Made by a program: the position numbers and the translations under genes. The notes below the pieces were generated by a model. The model worked only from the letters and a program-made list of their open reading frames with translations, did no database searches and was not told the origin of the DNA. 64,000 nucleotides of DNA from Cryptosporangium phraense (GTDB taxonomy: Bacteria > Actinomycetota > Actinomycetes > Mycobacteriales > Cryptosporangiaceae): positions 1 to 64,000 of the forward strand of contig NZ_VIRS01000016.1 in NCBI RefSeq assembly GCF_006912135.1, given 5' to 3'. The stretch's first letter is position 1, and each line of letters starts with the position of its first letter. Of the stretch, positions 7,738 through 17,708 are shown piece after piece.

Positions 7738-10700
7738 TTAAAGTCCCGTCGTGGGCCAAATCTGCACCTCGTGGTCGTTGCCGACGGCAATGCTTCGGCC
7801 GTCCGGGCTGAAGGCAAGCGTGCGGAATGTATCGATACGGGGTACGGGGCTAGTCATTTCGTGGCCGTCCTTGACATTCCAGAGGTGGACATCACCCGCG
7901 AGTGCGTGACCAGTATTATCGGCAGTACTACGAATCTCGGCGAGGACCGTGCCGTCCGGGCTCAGCGCAAGCGCACTTATGTAATCCCAGGAAGGCTGCC
8001 CGAGTGCAACTAATGGCTGCGTGCTGCCAGGATGCCATACTGTGACTCGATTGGACTCGGCCAGCGCGATCACCGGCGAACCTTTGGAGGGGAAGGCAGC
8101 GACCGGCCTGAGTGAGACGTCATTTTTGAATGAAAACTTTTTACTGGGTTCTAGTTTACCGGCGGCATTTTGCGACCACACGACTGCCTCGTGGTTCGAC
8201 GACGGCATCGCCGCTATTAATAGGCGGCCGTCGCCGCTCAGACCGACACCTCGAATTCCGTCGACGCCACGTAGGGCGGGCGATGGCATCGAAATATTCT
8301 CGCCTGTCGATGTCCGCCACCGCAGGATCGTTCCGTTCCCCTTTGCCGCGATCAGCGTGTCTCCGTCCGCCGAAAAGGCTAGTGCGATGGGAAAGTCCTG
8401 CCAAGGGGGTATGGCCTCGGGAGAGTCCATCGGAAAGGTTAGTGGGTCGGGAGCGTCCGCCGCCGCGAAACGGGCGTAGACAATGCGGCCGGTGTCGAGG
8501 TTCCGGATAGCAATCCTGCGGTGGTCATCGGCAGATATGGTCGCGAGTTCGTGGCCGCCTGGTCCTAACGCCATGAACCAGACAGATCCGGTGCCATCTA
8601 TAATGCGGAATCTGTGTTCGGTATGGAGGTAAACGAGGGATACCATGCTGGTCAGCGCGGCCAGCGACAAGATGAACGCACTTGCCAGGAGCCGGACACT
8701 TCGCCGGGACGGCTGCGCCCGCGCCGGCTGGAAATGGGCGACTGTGTCGACGAGGTGAAGCGGCTCGTGTCCCGCTAGTTGGTCCTGCAGCAAAGCATGA
8801 GTGAACTGATAGGCAGGGCCGATCTGGCGCAGCACCCTCCGCTCGCGTGCGTCAAACAAGAATGATGTTAAACGCCACGGCAATTTGCCCCGCACCGCCA
8901 GCCACCCACGCGCTATCGAATAGGTCAGCCATGCGCTGCCCGAACCGAACAGCACAAAGATTCCGCTGATCGCGCCGAGGCCCGGTAGCAGAACAGCCAT
9001 AGGGGCGGCGGTCACCGCGGTAGAGATCAGCAGCGTGCGCCGGTCACCTGCCAGCACAGACTTTGGCTCATTGCTTGCCTGTGCGTCGATGGGCGCGGCC
9101 AGCCAGCTACCGAGCCCGACGGTGACACCGAACAACACGGCGATGTAAACGCTGGACGCGAGCCAGGTCTCGGCACCGGCCACCTTGCCCTGGTGCCCGA
9201 CGATACCAAAGGTGATCGCGGGTGACGTCACCACGATGCCGGCCGCCAGACCGATACCCAGACTGCGAAAGAGTCGCCCGATCCGGGGAAGGCCACGACG
9301 CGGCGTGCCGCCATACCGCGCCGCCAACAGACTGGGGATGGCGATCGCGGTGATTAACAGGTCGGCGGGCAATAAGAGATGCGAGATGTAATTGGAGCCG
9401 TCCGGCATCTGACGGATCCAGTCCACTATGTAGTAGCTGAGCTCGATCGCGACCGAGCGGTCGACTAGGTACACTGTTGCCAGCAGGGCCGCGCCGCCGA
9501 GAGATACGGCGCCGACCACCGCAATCAGATCGCCGGCGACGCCGCGCACCACCGACCGTGGACGGTCCGCTGTCTGTCCGGCACGCCGACCGAGCACGGT
9601 CGCGACGGCGATTCCCACGGCTCCGACAGACGCGAATGCGGGTGGACTGTCGCGGACGTAGAGCATCGCTATCGTCGCAACGATCAGGATCGGAGCCGCG
9701 ACCGTGACGCTGATCAGCCAGCGTGGAACGGCCTCGGCGATCCGCCACCACTCCAGTTCCCGCACGCCGCGACGATGCAGACTTCTTGCGAGAAAGGACA
9801 GCCAGCGTCGCGCTTGTTCAGCCTGGTATCGGCCGCGTGGCGACCGGCGGTAGGCGGCCGTCACGAAGGCCCCGAGCAGGTGCTGCTCGATCGCGGTGTG
9901 ATCAGCGAACCGCTCACCATCGAGCATCTCGGCTGGGTTAGATTTCCGATCGGCGTAGACCGCGATCATCAGATCGATCATCAGTGGCGTCGTGAGCGCC
10001 TCGGCAAGCTGACCATCCGGATTCGACTGCAGGTAAGTGCCGAGCTGCCGCCAGCGTGGGTCATCAGGCAGGTACCGGAGGATGTCGACCTTAGCGGGCG
10101 GTTCGACTTCCACGACCGCCGCGTACGACAGCGGCACGGGTCCACCAGTGACCGCGCCCTCGTACTCCTGGCTGCGGCAGGTCAGCACCACCGGACGAAC
10201 ACCCAGCTTAGCGCCGAGCGCGTCCAGAGCGGTGCGCTGCCAGGTTTTTTGCATTTCATCGAGACCGTCGAGAACGGGGATTACTCGTTTGGTCTTCAGC
10301 AGCTCACATGGTGCCTCCTCGCCGTACTTGGAACTGTCTTCGAGTCCTGGGTAACTGTCGGCCAGTTGCGCGGCCATCCATTCGTAAGGCTTGTCGCGGT
10401 TTGGATTCCATGTCGACATCGCGAACAGGACCGGTACAGGATCTCCAGGCTGGCGATTGTGGAGAAGATCGAGCAGTAGTCGGGTGGCGAGCACGGTCTT
10501 GCCGGCGCCGGGCGCCCCCAGGATTACCAATTGATGTCTAGGTAGCTGACGGTACGTGGCCGCGATATCTTTGAATTCGCCGTGCAGGTGCAGCCTCACC
10601 GCACGACCTGAAATCGCCTGTCCTACAACGGCGCTCGGTGCAGCGGCGACGGGCCGGACGGTACTCGACCAACGGACTCTCAGCGGTTCGCTGGCGTTTT

Positions 10701-11040
10701 CTTCCCTGCGCCGATCTTCCTCAGTCCACTGGCGGCCCACAAGGTCGGCAAGCAGGGCAGCGGCATCATCAAGTTGCTTGGCATGCTTTTCGCCGGGATA
10801 TGCTTGGATGATCGAGGCGTCCGAGGCTGATGCGATCGCGCGATAACCTTCAAGCGCCGCATAGACAAAGCCAATTAGGACTAACGACGCGATGGCCGCT
10901 TTCGACGGGTTATCCGCGACAGAATTGGTAAGCAGCGCAGCGAGCAGAGTCACGATGGTGCAAGCTGCAGCAATAGCGCCATGTTTCCTCTGGCGGGAGG
11001 ATCTCACCTTCGACACCCACTCGGTTAGTGGCGAGCACAA
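7738..11040 (-). CDS. Integral-membrane NACHT ATPase with C-terminal WD40-like repeats
   Basis: The 1100-residue protein begins with two hydrophobic helices (about 22-39 and 49-65). A NACHT NTPase follows, with Walker A GAPGAGKT at 175-182 and Walker B IPVLDGLDE at 254-262. A block of about seven membrane helices spans roughly 450-710 and one more lies near 800. The C-terminal 270 residues carry WD40-like blades (LALSPDGTVLAEI, LAFSPDGRSIAVG, each followed by a V-x-[LI]-W strand). NACHT STAND ATPases sense a ligand through repeat domains and oligomerise, and many bacterial ones are antiphage. The TTG at 11040 or a GTG at 11016 or 11007 could start it, and none has a strong ribosome site. The gene is less GC-rich than its neighbours, suggesting transfer. 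Confidence 0.85.
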   Translation of the reverse strand: MCSPLTEWVSKVRSSRQRKHGAIAAACTIVTLLAALLTNSVADNPSKAAIASLVLIGFVYAALEGYRAIASASDASIIQAYPGEKHAKQLDDAAALLADLVGRQWTEEDRRREENASEPLRVRWSSTVRPVAAAPSAVVGQAISGRAVRLHLHGEFKDIAATYRQLPRHQLVILGAPGAGKTVLATRLLLDLLHNRQPGDPVPVLFAMSTWNPNRDKPYEWMAAQLADSYPGLEDSSKYGEEAPCELLKTKRVIPVLDGLDEMQKTWQRTALDALGAKLGVRPVVLTCRSQEYEGAVTGGPVPLSYAAVVEVEPPAKVDILRYLPDDPRWRQLGTYLQSNPDGQLAEALTTPLMIDLMIAVYADRKSNPAEMLDGERFADHTAIEQHLLGAFVTAAYRRSPRGRYQAEQARRWLSFLARSLHRRGVRELEWWRIAEAVPRWLISVTVAAPILIVATIAMLYVRDSPPAFASVGAVGIAVATVLGRRAGQTADRPRSVVRGVAGDLIAVVGAVSLGGAALLATVYLVDRSVAIELSYYIVDWIRQMPDGSNYISHLLLPADLLITAIAIPSLLAARYGGTPRRGLPRIGRLFRSLGIGLAAGIVVTSPAITFGIVGHQGKVAGAETWLASSVYIAVLFGVTVGLGSWLAAPIDAQASNEPKSVLAGDRRTLLISTAVTAAPMAVLLPGLGAISGIFVLFGSGSAWLTYSIARGWLAVRGKLPWRLTSFLFDARERRVLRQIGPAYQFTHALLQDQLAGHEPLHLVDTVAHFQPARAQPSRRSVRLLASAFILSLAALTSMVSLVYLHTEHRFRIIDGTGSVWFMALGPGGHELATISADDHRRIAIRNLDTGRIVYARFAAADAPDPLTFPMDSPEAIPPWQDFPIALAFSADGDTLIAAKGNGTILRWRTSTGENISMPSPALRGVDGIRGVGLSGDGRLLIAAMPSSNHEAVVWSQNAAGKLEPSKKFSFKNDVSLRPVAAFPSKGSPVIALAESNRVTVWHPGSTQPLVALGQPSWDYISALALSPDGTVLAEIRSTADNTGHALAGDVHLWNVKDGHEMTSPVPRIDTFRTLAFSPDGRSIAVGNDHEVQIWPTTGL

Positions 11041-11628
11041 CGCGACTGGCTCATGCTATCCAACACATCCAACGGACAACTTTCAGGGCCCCGGTTTCCG
11101 ATCAGCCGATAACTCCTGGGGGCACCCCGCAATCCATGGTCGCTCGTGGACTTTCTTACCTTTGTTCGGCTTGGTCTGGTGGAGGGCGACCAACCAGGCT
11201 GATGGGGCAATCCTGGTCACCTGTATGTGGAATGCCGTTTTCGGTGCTCCAGACTATTTCGAGCCCAATCTGTAGGGAAGTGGAGAGGAATGGTCGGCGA
11301 TTTCGGCCGTGCGGGACCGGGTCTAGACGTGGGGACACGACGGTCGCCGTCCGCGTTTGTTGAGCATGCACTGGTGAAACTGCGGGATCCGGGCCCGTAG
11401 AGGTGGCACTTTCGTCAGAGCCATGGCTTGTGGTCCGGGAATCGTCGGCACCAGATCAGCTCAATACGCCTATCATCCGAGACTGGCGCCGACCGGCGCG
11501 CTCTTCTGCCGCCGATGGTGAGTTGCTCGCCCACCCTGTGCGGCTCCGCCGCAGGTGTCCGGCGCTCGCGTGGCCGCCGGTGTCACGTTCTAACAAGTGG
11601 TTAGGATCACGCCACAACGACGGCAGTA
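11041..11628. other. Gene-poor region upstream of the NACHT gene
   Basis: About 590 bp with no supported gene. It should hold the NACHT promoter, but no clear -35/-10 pair can be picked with confidence. Base composition is mixed, with lower GC near 11050-11130 and 11220-11280. Confidence 0.4.
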
Positions 11629-11913
11629 CTACGCGACGCCCTGCGCGACGAGCTGACCGTCAACGAAGGCATAGACCGGTTGAGGTCGGAATCCGGCGAA
11701 GGCCAGCTCGCGGTGCTTTTCGATCCTGACCTGGTGCTGCTCGTGCTGCCCGACAACGAAGTCCCAGTGCCTTACCAAACCCACCGAGGCGAAGCTGACG
11801 GTCTTTACGATCGAGACACCGTCGACCTTGATCGACAGTCCACCCCAGAACCTGTTGAACGAAAACGTCACCTGATGACGTTCGGTCTGGCCTACCTCGA
11901 AAGTCATCCGCAC
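11629..11913 (-). CDS. Small conserved beta-rich protein
   Basis: This 94-residue protein starts MRMTFEVGQTERHQV. It has an internal pattern repeat: VGQTERHQVTFSFNRFWGG near the start and VGQHEQHQVRIEKHREL in the second half. Small actinobacterial proteins with this V-G-x-x-E-x-H-x-V pattern and an FAGFRPQ motif are familiar to me as conserved unknowns. The two-fold repeat suggests a compact beta-sandwich. It stands alone, 215 bp downstream of the flavoprotein gene on the same strand, and its codon usage is normal for the window. Function unknown. Confidence 0.65.
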   Translation of the reverse strand: MRMTFEVGQTERHQVTFSFNRFWGGLSIKVDGVSIVKTVSFASVGLVRHWDFVVGQHEQHQVRIEKHRELAFAGFRPQPVYAFVDGQLVAQGVA

Positions 11914-12128
11914 GCTGGCAGCGTACGGCCCGTCGACGTGGCGATATCCCAGAAGCGCCGAGCCGACATGAGGCAGCGCCCGAGGGCCGTCGACGTCTCG
12001 ATTCAGCGACTGGGAAACGCTGTTCCGCAGCCCATCACGCTGACCACCGGACCGTGCGCACCATCGAACTCCTCGCCGAGCTCGGTCGTAAGGCGGACGA
12101 GCGCTGCGCGTTCGAACGCGCCGTGACC

Positions 12129-12710
12129 TCAGGCGTGGGGCGTTGTCTTGCTGTCCAACATCGCGTTCATCGCTTTGAGCGGCAGAGACCAGTCGTAGTG
12201 GCGAGACGCCCCGGTGCCGGGAGCCCCGGGTTCCCAGACTCCGGGCCCGTACAAGACGTTGACGCCCACCGACCGGAGGACCTCGAGGCTCTTATCGAAG
12301 GCCGGATGAGCTGCTTGTGCGCTGTTCAGCATGGGAGCCGCAACCAGCGGGAGCCCTAGTCCAATGGCCTCGGTGAGCAGGCTCAGAGCCAACGTGTCGG
12401 CGATGCCGCTAGCCCATTTGTTGATCGTATTGAACGTCGCCGGGCAGACAATCATCGCTTCAGCCGGCGGCAGCGCGTCCACGTCGCCAGGTTGCTTGTA
12501 CTCGTGTCGAACCGGGTGTCCGGTCAGCTCTTCGAGCAGTGAGGCATCCAGGTACTTGTATCCCTGAGGAGTCGCGAGGACACATACGACCCAATTCTGG
12601 TCTTGCGCCTGGGCAATGAGCTCAGGCAGGCGGCGCGCTTCCGGGGTGCCGCATGCGACCAGGTAGAGAACGCGCTTCTGCTGAGCCACCGCTGACGTCA
12701 CACCCGTCAC
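12129..12710 (-). CDS. Flavoprotein-family (HFCD-type) protein
   Basis: The protein shows the flavoprotein/decarboxylase fold: a first strand KRVLYLVACGTPEA, an IVCPATFNTINKWASGIAD segment that in this family contacts FMN, and a later PLVAAPMLNSAQAAHPAF stretch. Length is about 193 residues from the GTG at 12710. Another GTG is at 12701, and the frame stays open to an ATG at 12776 that would leave only 3 bases to the divergent XRE gene. Relatives include cysteine decarboxylases such as EpiD and Dfp, but the substrate cannot be told here. Its divergent partner at 12780 is a probable regulator. Confidence 0.8.
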   Translation of the reverse strand: MTGVTSAVAQQKRVLYLVACGTPEARRLPELIAQAQDQNWVVCVLATPQGYKYLDASLLEELTGHPVRHEYKQPGDVDALPPAEAMIVCPATFNTINKWASGIADTLALSLLTEAIGLGLPLVAAPMLNSAQAAHPAFDKSLEVLRSVGVNVLYGPGVWEPGAPGTGASRHYDWSLPLKAMNAMLDSKTTPHA

Positions 12711-12779
12711 GGTACGACGAAGCCGCGGACGCCATGGCGAGGCCCGGGTGGGATGCGAGCTCAGCGGTAGTCTCATTTC

Positions 12780-13982
12780 ATGGACGAGGAGGCGCGGCGG
12801 ATCGGGCAGCGGGCCCGGCGAATCCGGCGCGCACAGGGTAAGTCGCTAGACGTGATCGCCGGATTGGCGAGCATCTCCGCCCCCTATCTCTCGATGCTCG
12901 AGCGGGGGGAGCGCCGGTGGGACAGCCGGACGTTGACCGACAAGATCGCGCACGCGCTCGGCGTGAAGTCCACAGACTTGATCGGTCCGCCTGACGCGGA
13001 AGACTCCAAGAGTCGCGACCGCAAGCACGCAGAGCTCAGCCCGCTCTACCGAGCGCTGATCGAGAGCTCGCTGGATCTGCCGGAACGGAAGGGCGGCACT
13101 CGCCCGCTGCCGGCCTTGCAGGCACTGACCGCGACGCTCATCAGCGCTTGGCAGGCCCACCAACATCAGCAAGCGATCGACGTTGCGATTCCCCTGCTCA
13201 AAGAGACCGCTACGGCAGCGCGGACCGGGACGATGGCGGACCGGACCGAGTTGCTGTGGCTTCATCAGCAGGCCCTGCGGATCACCTCATCGATCATGCG
13301 AACCTTCGGCGAGTTGCCACTCGCACTGGTGGCCGCGGAACGGTGTTACCAGGTTGCGCAGCTCAACGGGGACCCGGCGGCACTGGCATACAGCGCGTTT
13401 CCGCGGATCCATGCGCTCACGCCGGATGGCTTGTACGGACCGGCTTACGAATTGGGCGACCAGGCGTTGGCGTTGGTGGAGACACCCGCCGATGACCGGA
13501 CGCTGGCGGTGCGTGGTGCGGTGCTTCTGGCGACGGCATTTGCTGCGGCCCTGGCCGGCCAACCGGCAGACGCATCAGCGTTGCTGTCCGAGGCCGATGA
13601 AATCGCCGCTCGAACCGGCGACCTGACCATCGAGTTCGGCGCCTTCGGCCCAACGAACTCCACTGTCCACCGAATGTCGATCGCGGTCGAGTCCGGCGAC
13701 CATGACGAAACGATCCGGCTCGGTGAGAGGCTCGATCCTCGGCGTATTACCGACGCCAACCGACGCGCCACCTTCCTGGCCGACCTCGGCCGCGCAAAGG
13801 CGGCCGTCGGCGCCGAGGACGAAGCCGTTCAGCTCTTCCAACGCTCCGAGCGCGCCTCCGCCCTGGTAATCAGACGGAATCCGTACGTCAAAGATGTCCT
13901 GGCCGACATCCTCCACTCTCGTCGGCGGCTCGCGACTGGACCAGCTCTGACCGGACTTGCCGGCCGCCTAGGCATCATCTGA
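12780..13982 (+). CDS. XRE-family transcriptional regulator with TPR-like C-terminal region
   Basis: Residues 8-60 form an XRE helix-turn-helix (RIRRAQGKSLDVIAGLASIS, then PYLSMLERGERRWDS). The remaining ~330 residues are helical with repeated A-x-x-x-Y/A patterns resembling tetratricopeptide repeats, an arrangement very common in actinomycetes. The gene is divergent from the flavoprotein gene, and the short shared region suggests it regulates that gene or itself. The product has 400 residues and ends in a compact GRLGII tail. Confidence 0.85.
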   Translation: MDEEARRIGQRARRIRRAQGKSLDVIAGLASISAPYLSMLERGERRWDSRTLTDKIAHALGVKSTDLIGPPDAEDSKSRDRKHAELSPLYRALIESSLDLPERKGGTRPLPALQALTATLISAWQAHQHQQAIDVAIPLLKETATAARTGTMADRTELLWLHQQALRITSSIMRTFGELPLALVAAERCYQVAQLNGDPAALAYSAFPRIHALTPDGLYGPAYELGDQALALVETPADDRTLAVRGAVLLATAFAAALAGQPADASALLSEADEIAARTGDLTIEFGAFGPTNSTVHRMSIAVESGDHDETIRLGERLDPRRITDANRRATFLADLGRAKAAVGAEDEAVQLFQRSERASALVIRRNPYVKDVLADILHSRRRLATGPALTGLAGRLGII

Positions 13983-14506
13983 CTCTCGCGAATTTCACCA
14001 GCTTCACAAGCAGTGAAGTTGTGGTGACAGGCGAGTCCTACGTTCTGCGACATGGCTCGAACCAACTGCAGAACGTCGAGCCGGCAAGCCGCTGATCAAC
14101 TCGTCGGCGTCTTCGTCGGCTGCGGTCGACCGCCGATCTCCGACTTGGGAGCCGCGACTCAAGGCAGTGCAACGTCATGGGTCCACCCTCCTGGCGGCCT
14201 GAAGTCGGACTTTCCCGTCCCATGAAGTGCTGTCGAACGATCTCGCGCATTGCGTCCATTGCCGAGCCCGCACCTTCACATCTCCGGGATGTGCTGCGGC
14301 CCGATTCGACCGGGAGTACGTCGCACATGCAATCCGCTGGGGCCTCCCATCAGCCGAGGCATGCAGAGTCCAACCGTTGGGCGAGGGGGCTCGGCGAGGA
14401 CGTCGGCCGATTCACCGATCCCGTTGCTGCGGATCGACCTATTGGGGTAGCGCAGCCGGATCGAGGCAGCTGGCGTCGCAGTGCGGGCCCGAGGCCGGAT
14501 CCCACC
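13983..14506. other. Intergenic region before the GPP34 gene
   Basis: Open frames pass through, including one joined to the GPP34 gene from an ATG at 14177, but their composition does not look coding and they lack ribosome sites. I see no RNA gene or repeat here. Confidence 0.35.
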
Positions 14507-15166
14507 TTGACGGGGGCGGCTGACTGGCGGCTGGCTGATCACCTGTACCTAGCCGCTCACGACGGTCTTACTGGACAGGCACGACTGGGTGAGCGTGCGA
14601 CGGGGATGCTACTGGCGGGTGGTTTGCTGGGTGAGTTGCTCCTCGACGGTGTGATCGGCGTGCACTCCGGATGGCTTTCGCGCCGACCACAGCAGCAGCC
14701 GCGGGACGCGGTGGCGCACACAATCCAGGCAGAGCTCCTCGCAGACTCGGACGTTCATCTGGTCTCGCAGTGGCTGGAGTTCCTCGGAACCGCTGCACCG
14801 ACTACGGCTACCAGCCGGGTGGCTGAGCGGCTCATCCGCGACGGGGTGCTGCAGGAGGTGTCCGAGCGCCGGTGGATTTTCAAGACTGAGTCGCGGTTGC
14901 AGGCGGTCAGCTCCTCTCGAGCAGCGTGGCCAACCGCTCGCTTGGACGGGATCGCGCTCCGCCGGGCACAGATGACGGTCGCTGACGCCGTACTCACCGG
15001 GATGCTGGATGCCGCCGACCTGTTATCGACCGCGATACTCAGCGGGAATTCCCAAGCGGTGGCATATATGCGTTCACGCATCCGGGTCTTACCGCCCGCC
15101 GCGGCGGATCTCGTGGCACAGGTGCGCGCAGCCCTCGGCGCTGCCATCCTGACCGGCCGCACCTAG
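14507..15166 (+). CDS. GPP34 family phosphoinositide-binding-like protein
   Basis: The product matches the GPP34 (Golgi phosphoprotein 3-like) family found widely in actinomycetes. It has the early LADHLYLAAHD motif, then GMLLAGGLLGELLLDGVIGV, and a helical C-terminus. From TTG 14507 it is 219 residues, the usual family length. An in-frame ATG at 14177 would add 110 residues of uncharacteristic sequence. The bacterial role is unclear, though eukaryotic GOLPH3 binds phosphatidylinositol-4-phosphate at membranes. It is monocistronic. Confidence 0.8.
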   Translation: MTGAADWRLADHLYLAAHDGLTGQARLGERATGMLLAGGLLGELLLDGVIGVHSGWLSRRPQQQPRDAVAHTIQAELLADSDVHLVSQWLEFLGTAAPTTATSRVAERLIRDGVLQEVSERRWIFKTESRLQAVSSSRAAWPTARLDGIALRRAQMTVADAVLTGMLDAADLLSTAILSGNSQAVAYMRSRIRVLPPAAADLVAQVRAALGAAILTGRT

Positions 15167-15318
15167 CCGTCCGCGACGGCGAGCGCGCCACTACCAGTAG
15201 CGCAAAACCGTACTAGCTCGTTCGGTCGACAGACAGGCGAGAGCCACGACTCACCGCCTCCGCTGCGCGGGCTCGCGGCGGACTACATCCATCAACTTCG
15301 ACAGGAGTTTTGTTCGTC

Positions 15319-16866
15319 ATGCCTTCTTCAGGTTCCGGCGTCCCAACCGGACGGGTCGCTGCAGCACTAGCCGCCGACCGGCTCGGTGTCTTGGCGATCG
15401 TGGCGGTGACATTGGGCGCGGCAGCTCCTCTCACTACGGTCGCGGGGGCTGTCCCTTCAGCCTTCGCGGTCACCGGGTTGGTGCCACTGTCCGCCGCGTT
15501 CATCGTCGTCGGCGCAGTCTTGGCGCTCTTCGCCACTGGCTACGTACGTATGGCCCGCTTGATTCGCAACCCCGGTGCGTTCTACGCCTATGTCCGGCAC
15601 GGTCTGGGCGTCCCGATGGGCCTCGCCACAGCGCTGATCGCAGTACTCGGCTACGGGGCGTTCGTCAGCGCCGCGTTCGGGGGCCTGGGCGCCGCAGCCG
15701 AAGGCTTCGTCGCGGCCGAGTGGGGGTCTTCTCCTCCCTGGTGGGCCTGGTCGCTGGCCGGGTGGATCCTGGTCACAGTTCTAGGCGTGCTCAGGGTCGA
15801 TCTGTCCGGCTGGGTGCTGATGGCTTTGCTGGCCGCGGAGACTGCCGTCGTCCTGTTGTTCCTCGTTGTGAATGTGTCTCATCCCGCCAGCAGCGGCTCT
15901 CTGCCGGTGGCGGTGTCCTGGTCTCCGCGAGCACTCCTGGTGGGCGGTGCTGCGGTACTGATGGTGCTCGCGGTCACGGCGTTCACCGGATTCGAAGCTA
16001 CTGCGGTGTTCACCGAGGAAGCGAGGAATCCGGCCAGCACCGTGCCGCGCGCGACATGGCTGACCCTTGGTCTGATGACCGCCGTCTACGCCCTCTCGGC
16101 CTGGGCGATCACGGTTGCAGCCGGTCCGCGCGGCGTTGTGACCTACGCACAGCATCACGCTGGCGATACCGTCTTCGCGCTTGCAGCCCAGGCCGTGCCG
16201 TCGATGATCGTCACGGTTGCGCGCGGACTATTCGTCACAAGTGTGTTCGCCGCGCTGCTCTCGTTTCATATGTTCGTCAGCCGATACCTGTTCGCCCTCG
16301 GTCGCGAAGGAGTCCTGCCACCGGCTCTGGGCCGAGCCGGACTACGCAGCGGTGTACCGAGGAACGCGTCTCTAACTGTCAGCGCAGTGGGGCTGATCGT
16401 GGTCGCAATCTACGCGGTCGGCGGGTGGGACCCGCTTCTCTCCCTCTTCTACTGCGGCGGGGCCCTCGGTGGTTTCGCCGTGCTGCTGCTGATCACCATC
16501 ACGGCATGCGCCGTGGTCGTATTTCTCGCTCGCCGGCCGGAGATTCGCCCACGGCGGGGTGCCATGATCGCGAGCGCAATCTCTGCGGTGACGCTGGGCG
16601 CCGTCGTTGTGCTTGCGGTGTTGCACTTCGACGTATTACTCGGCGTTGCTCCGACTGATCCGCTGCGCTGGGTGCTGCCGGGCGCCTACGGCGTGGTCGC
16701 CATGGTCGGCATCGCCTGGGCTGCTTACCTTCGGAAAACTCGGCCGGAGATCTACGCCCAGCTGGGCTTTGGCGTCCACGCCCCGCCACGCAACGTCGCC
16801 CGGGTAACCGCTGCCGGCCACCCGCAGAGCGCCTCCGCCCGGGCCTCGGCAGGCGAGGCCCGATGA
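15319..16866 (+). CDS. APC-superfamily amino acid permease
   Basis: The 515-residue protein has about 12 hydrophobic helices. The first carries the APC signature GAAAPLTTVAGAVP, and a central FTGFEATAVFTEEARNP matches the conserved loop after helix 6 of APC transporters. It should import amino acids, polyamines or related compounds with protons. The ATG at 15319 is preceded by AGGAG at 15303. Its stop overlaps the next gene's ATG (ATGA), beginning a permease-GNAT-GntR transcript. Confidence 0.9.
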   Translation: MPSSGSGVPTGRVAAALAADRLGVLAIVAVTLGAAAPLTTVAGAVPSAFAVTGLVPLSAAFIVVGAVLALFATGYVRMARLIRNPGAFYAYVRHGLGVPMGLATALIAVLGYGAFVSAAFGGLGAAAEGFVAAEWGSSPPWWAWSLAGWILVTVLGVLRVDLSGWVLMALLAAETAVVLLFLVVNVSHPASSGSLPVAVSWSPRALLVGGAAVLMVLAVTAFTGFEATAVFTEEARNPASTVPRATWLTLGLMTAVYALSAWAITVAAGPRGVVTYAQHHAGDTVFALAAQAVPSMIVTVARGLFVTSVFAALLSFHMFVSRYLFALGREGVLPPALGRAGLRSGVPRNASLTVSAVGLIVVAIYAVGGWDPLLSLFYCGGALGGFAVLLLITITACAVVVFLARRPEIRPRRGAMIASAISAVTLGAVVVLAVLHFDVLLGVAPTDPLRWVLPGAYGVVAMVGIAWAAYLRKTRPEIYAQLGFGVHAPPRNVARVTAAGHPQSASARASAGEAR

Positions 16867-17708
16867 GCCTGACTACCGACTCCACTCTCATCCGGGGCGC
16901 GAGTGCTGCTGAGCACGAGGCGGTTACCGCTGTGATTGTCGATGCGTTTGCCGATCTCGAGGTCTGCCACTGGCTCGTGCCCGATCCCCACGTCCGGTCG
17001 GGGCTACTCACCATCTACTTCGGGTCGCTGGTCAGCCACGCCCTGAGCCACGGCACAGTCCAAGTCGTCGATGAGGCGAACGGCGTGCCGGCAGCCTCTG
17101 TCTGGGCGGCCAGCTCACCTGGCTGGGGCCGCCTTGGAGAGGTTGCCCACGCTCGGCCGGTCGCCGTCGCTGCCTGGCTGCCGCCAAGCGCTCCGCCGCT
17201 GCCCGCTGACCACGCCGAGAACCTCACCGCGTCCGCCTACGGTCGAGGAGGCCGACGGTGGATAGAACGGTTCCTCATGCTGGATGACTGTCTCGCACAG
17301 CAGCACGCTGAGGGCAATCACCATCTGATGATCCTGGCCGTTCGGGCCAACCGACGAGGCACAGGACTCGGCTCCGCCCTACTGACCCATCACCACCGCC
17401 GCCTCGACGCAGGAGGCGAGTCGGCTGCGCTGGATGCCGCCGCAGAGCGATCCCTGCCTCTCTATCACCGCCATGGATACTCGCTGAGCGGCGATCCGGT
17501 GTCCTTGCCTCGCGGCGGACCTCGCACGATGTGGCCGATGCGTCGGCCACCGCAGAGCCCTGTGGCGACTATGGCGCCGACCCTCGCCAAGACGCGCGCC
17601 GACAGCAAGCGTGGCCGCCACTCCCCCGCCAGGCGCAACGCCGGATTGAAGCGCGCCGATTGGCCACCCGAGTCGCCCAACGACTACGTCGGTGAGGAGC
17701 GAAAGTGA
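16863..17708 (+). CDS. GNAT-family N-acetyltransferase
   Basis: The acetyl-CoA-binding motif A is visible as LMILAVRANRRGTGLGSALL at about residues 155-175, followed by an ALDAAAERSLPLYHRHGY segment typical of the GNAT C-terminal half. The 281-residue product has an extra basic tail of about 55 residues (SKRGRHSPARRN). It overlaps both the permease upstream and the GntR regulator downstream by 4 bases. It may acetylate the imported compound or provide resistance. Substrate unknown. Confidence 0.85.
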   Translation: MSLTTDSTLIRGASAAEHEAVTAVIVDAFADLEVCHWLVPDPHVRSGLLTIYFGSLVSHALSHGTVQVVDEANGVPAASVWAASSPGWGRLGEVAHARPVAVAAWLPPSAPPLPADHAENLTASAYGRGGRRWIERFLMLDDCLAQQHAEGNHHLMILAVRANRRGTGLGSALLTHHHRRLDAGGESAALDAAAERSLPLYHRHGYSLSGDPVSLPRGGPRTMWPMRRPPQSPVATMAPTLAKTRADSKRGRHSPARRNAGLKRADWPPESPNDYVGEERK

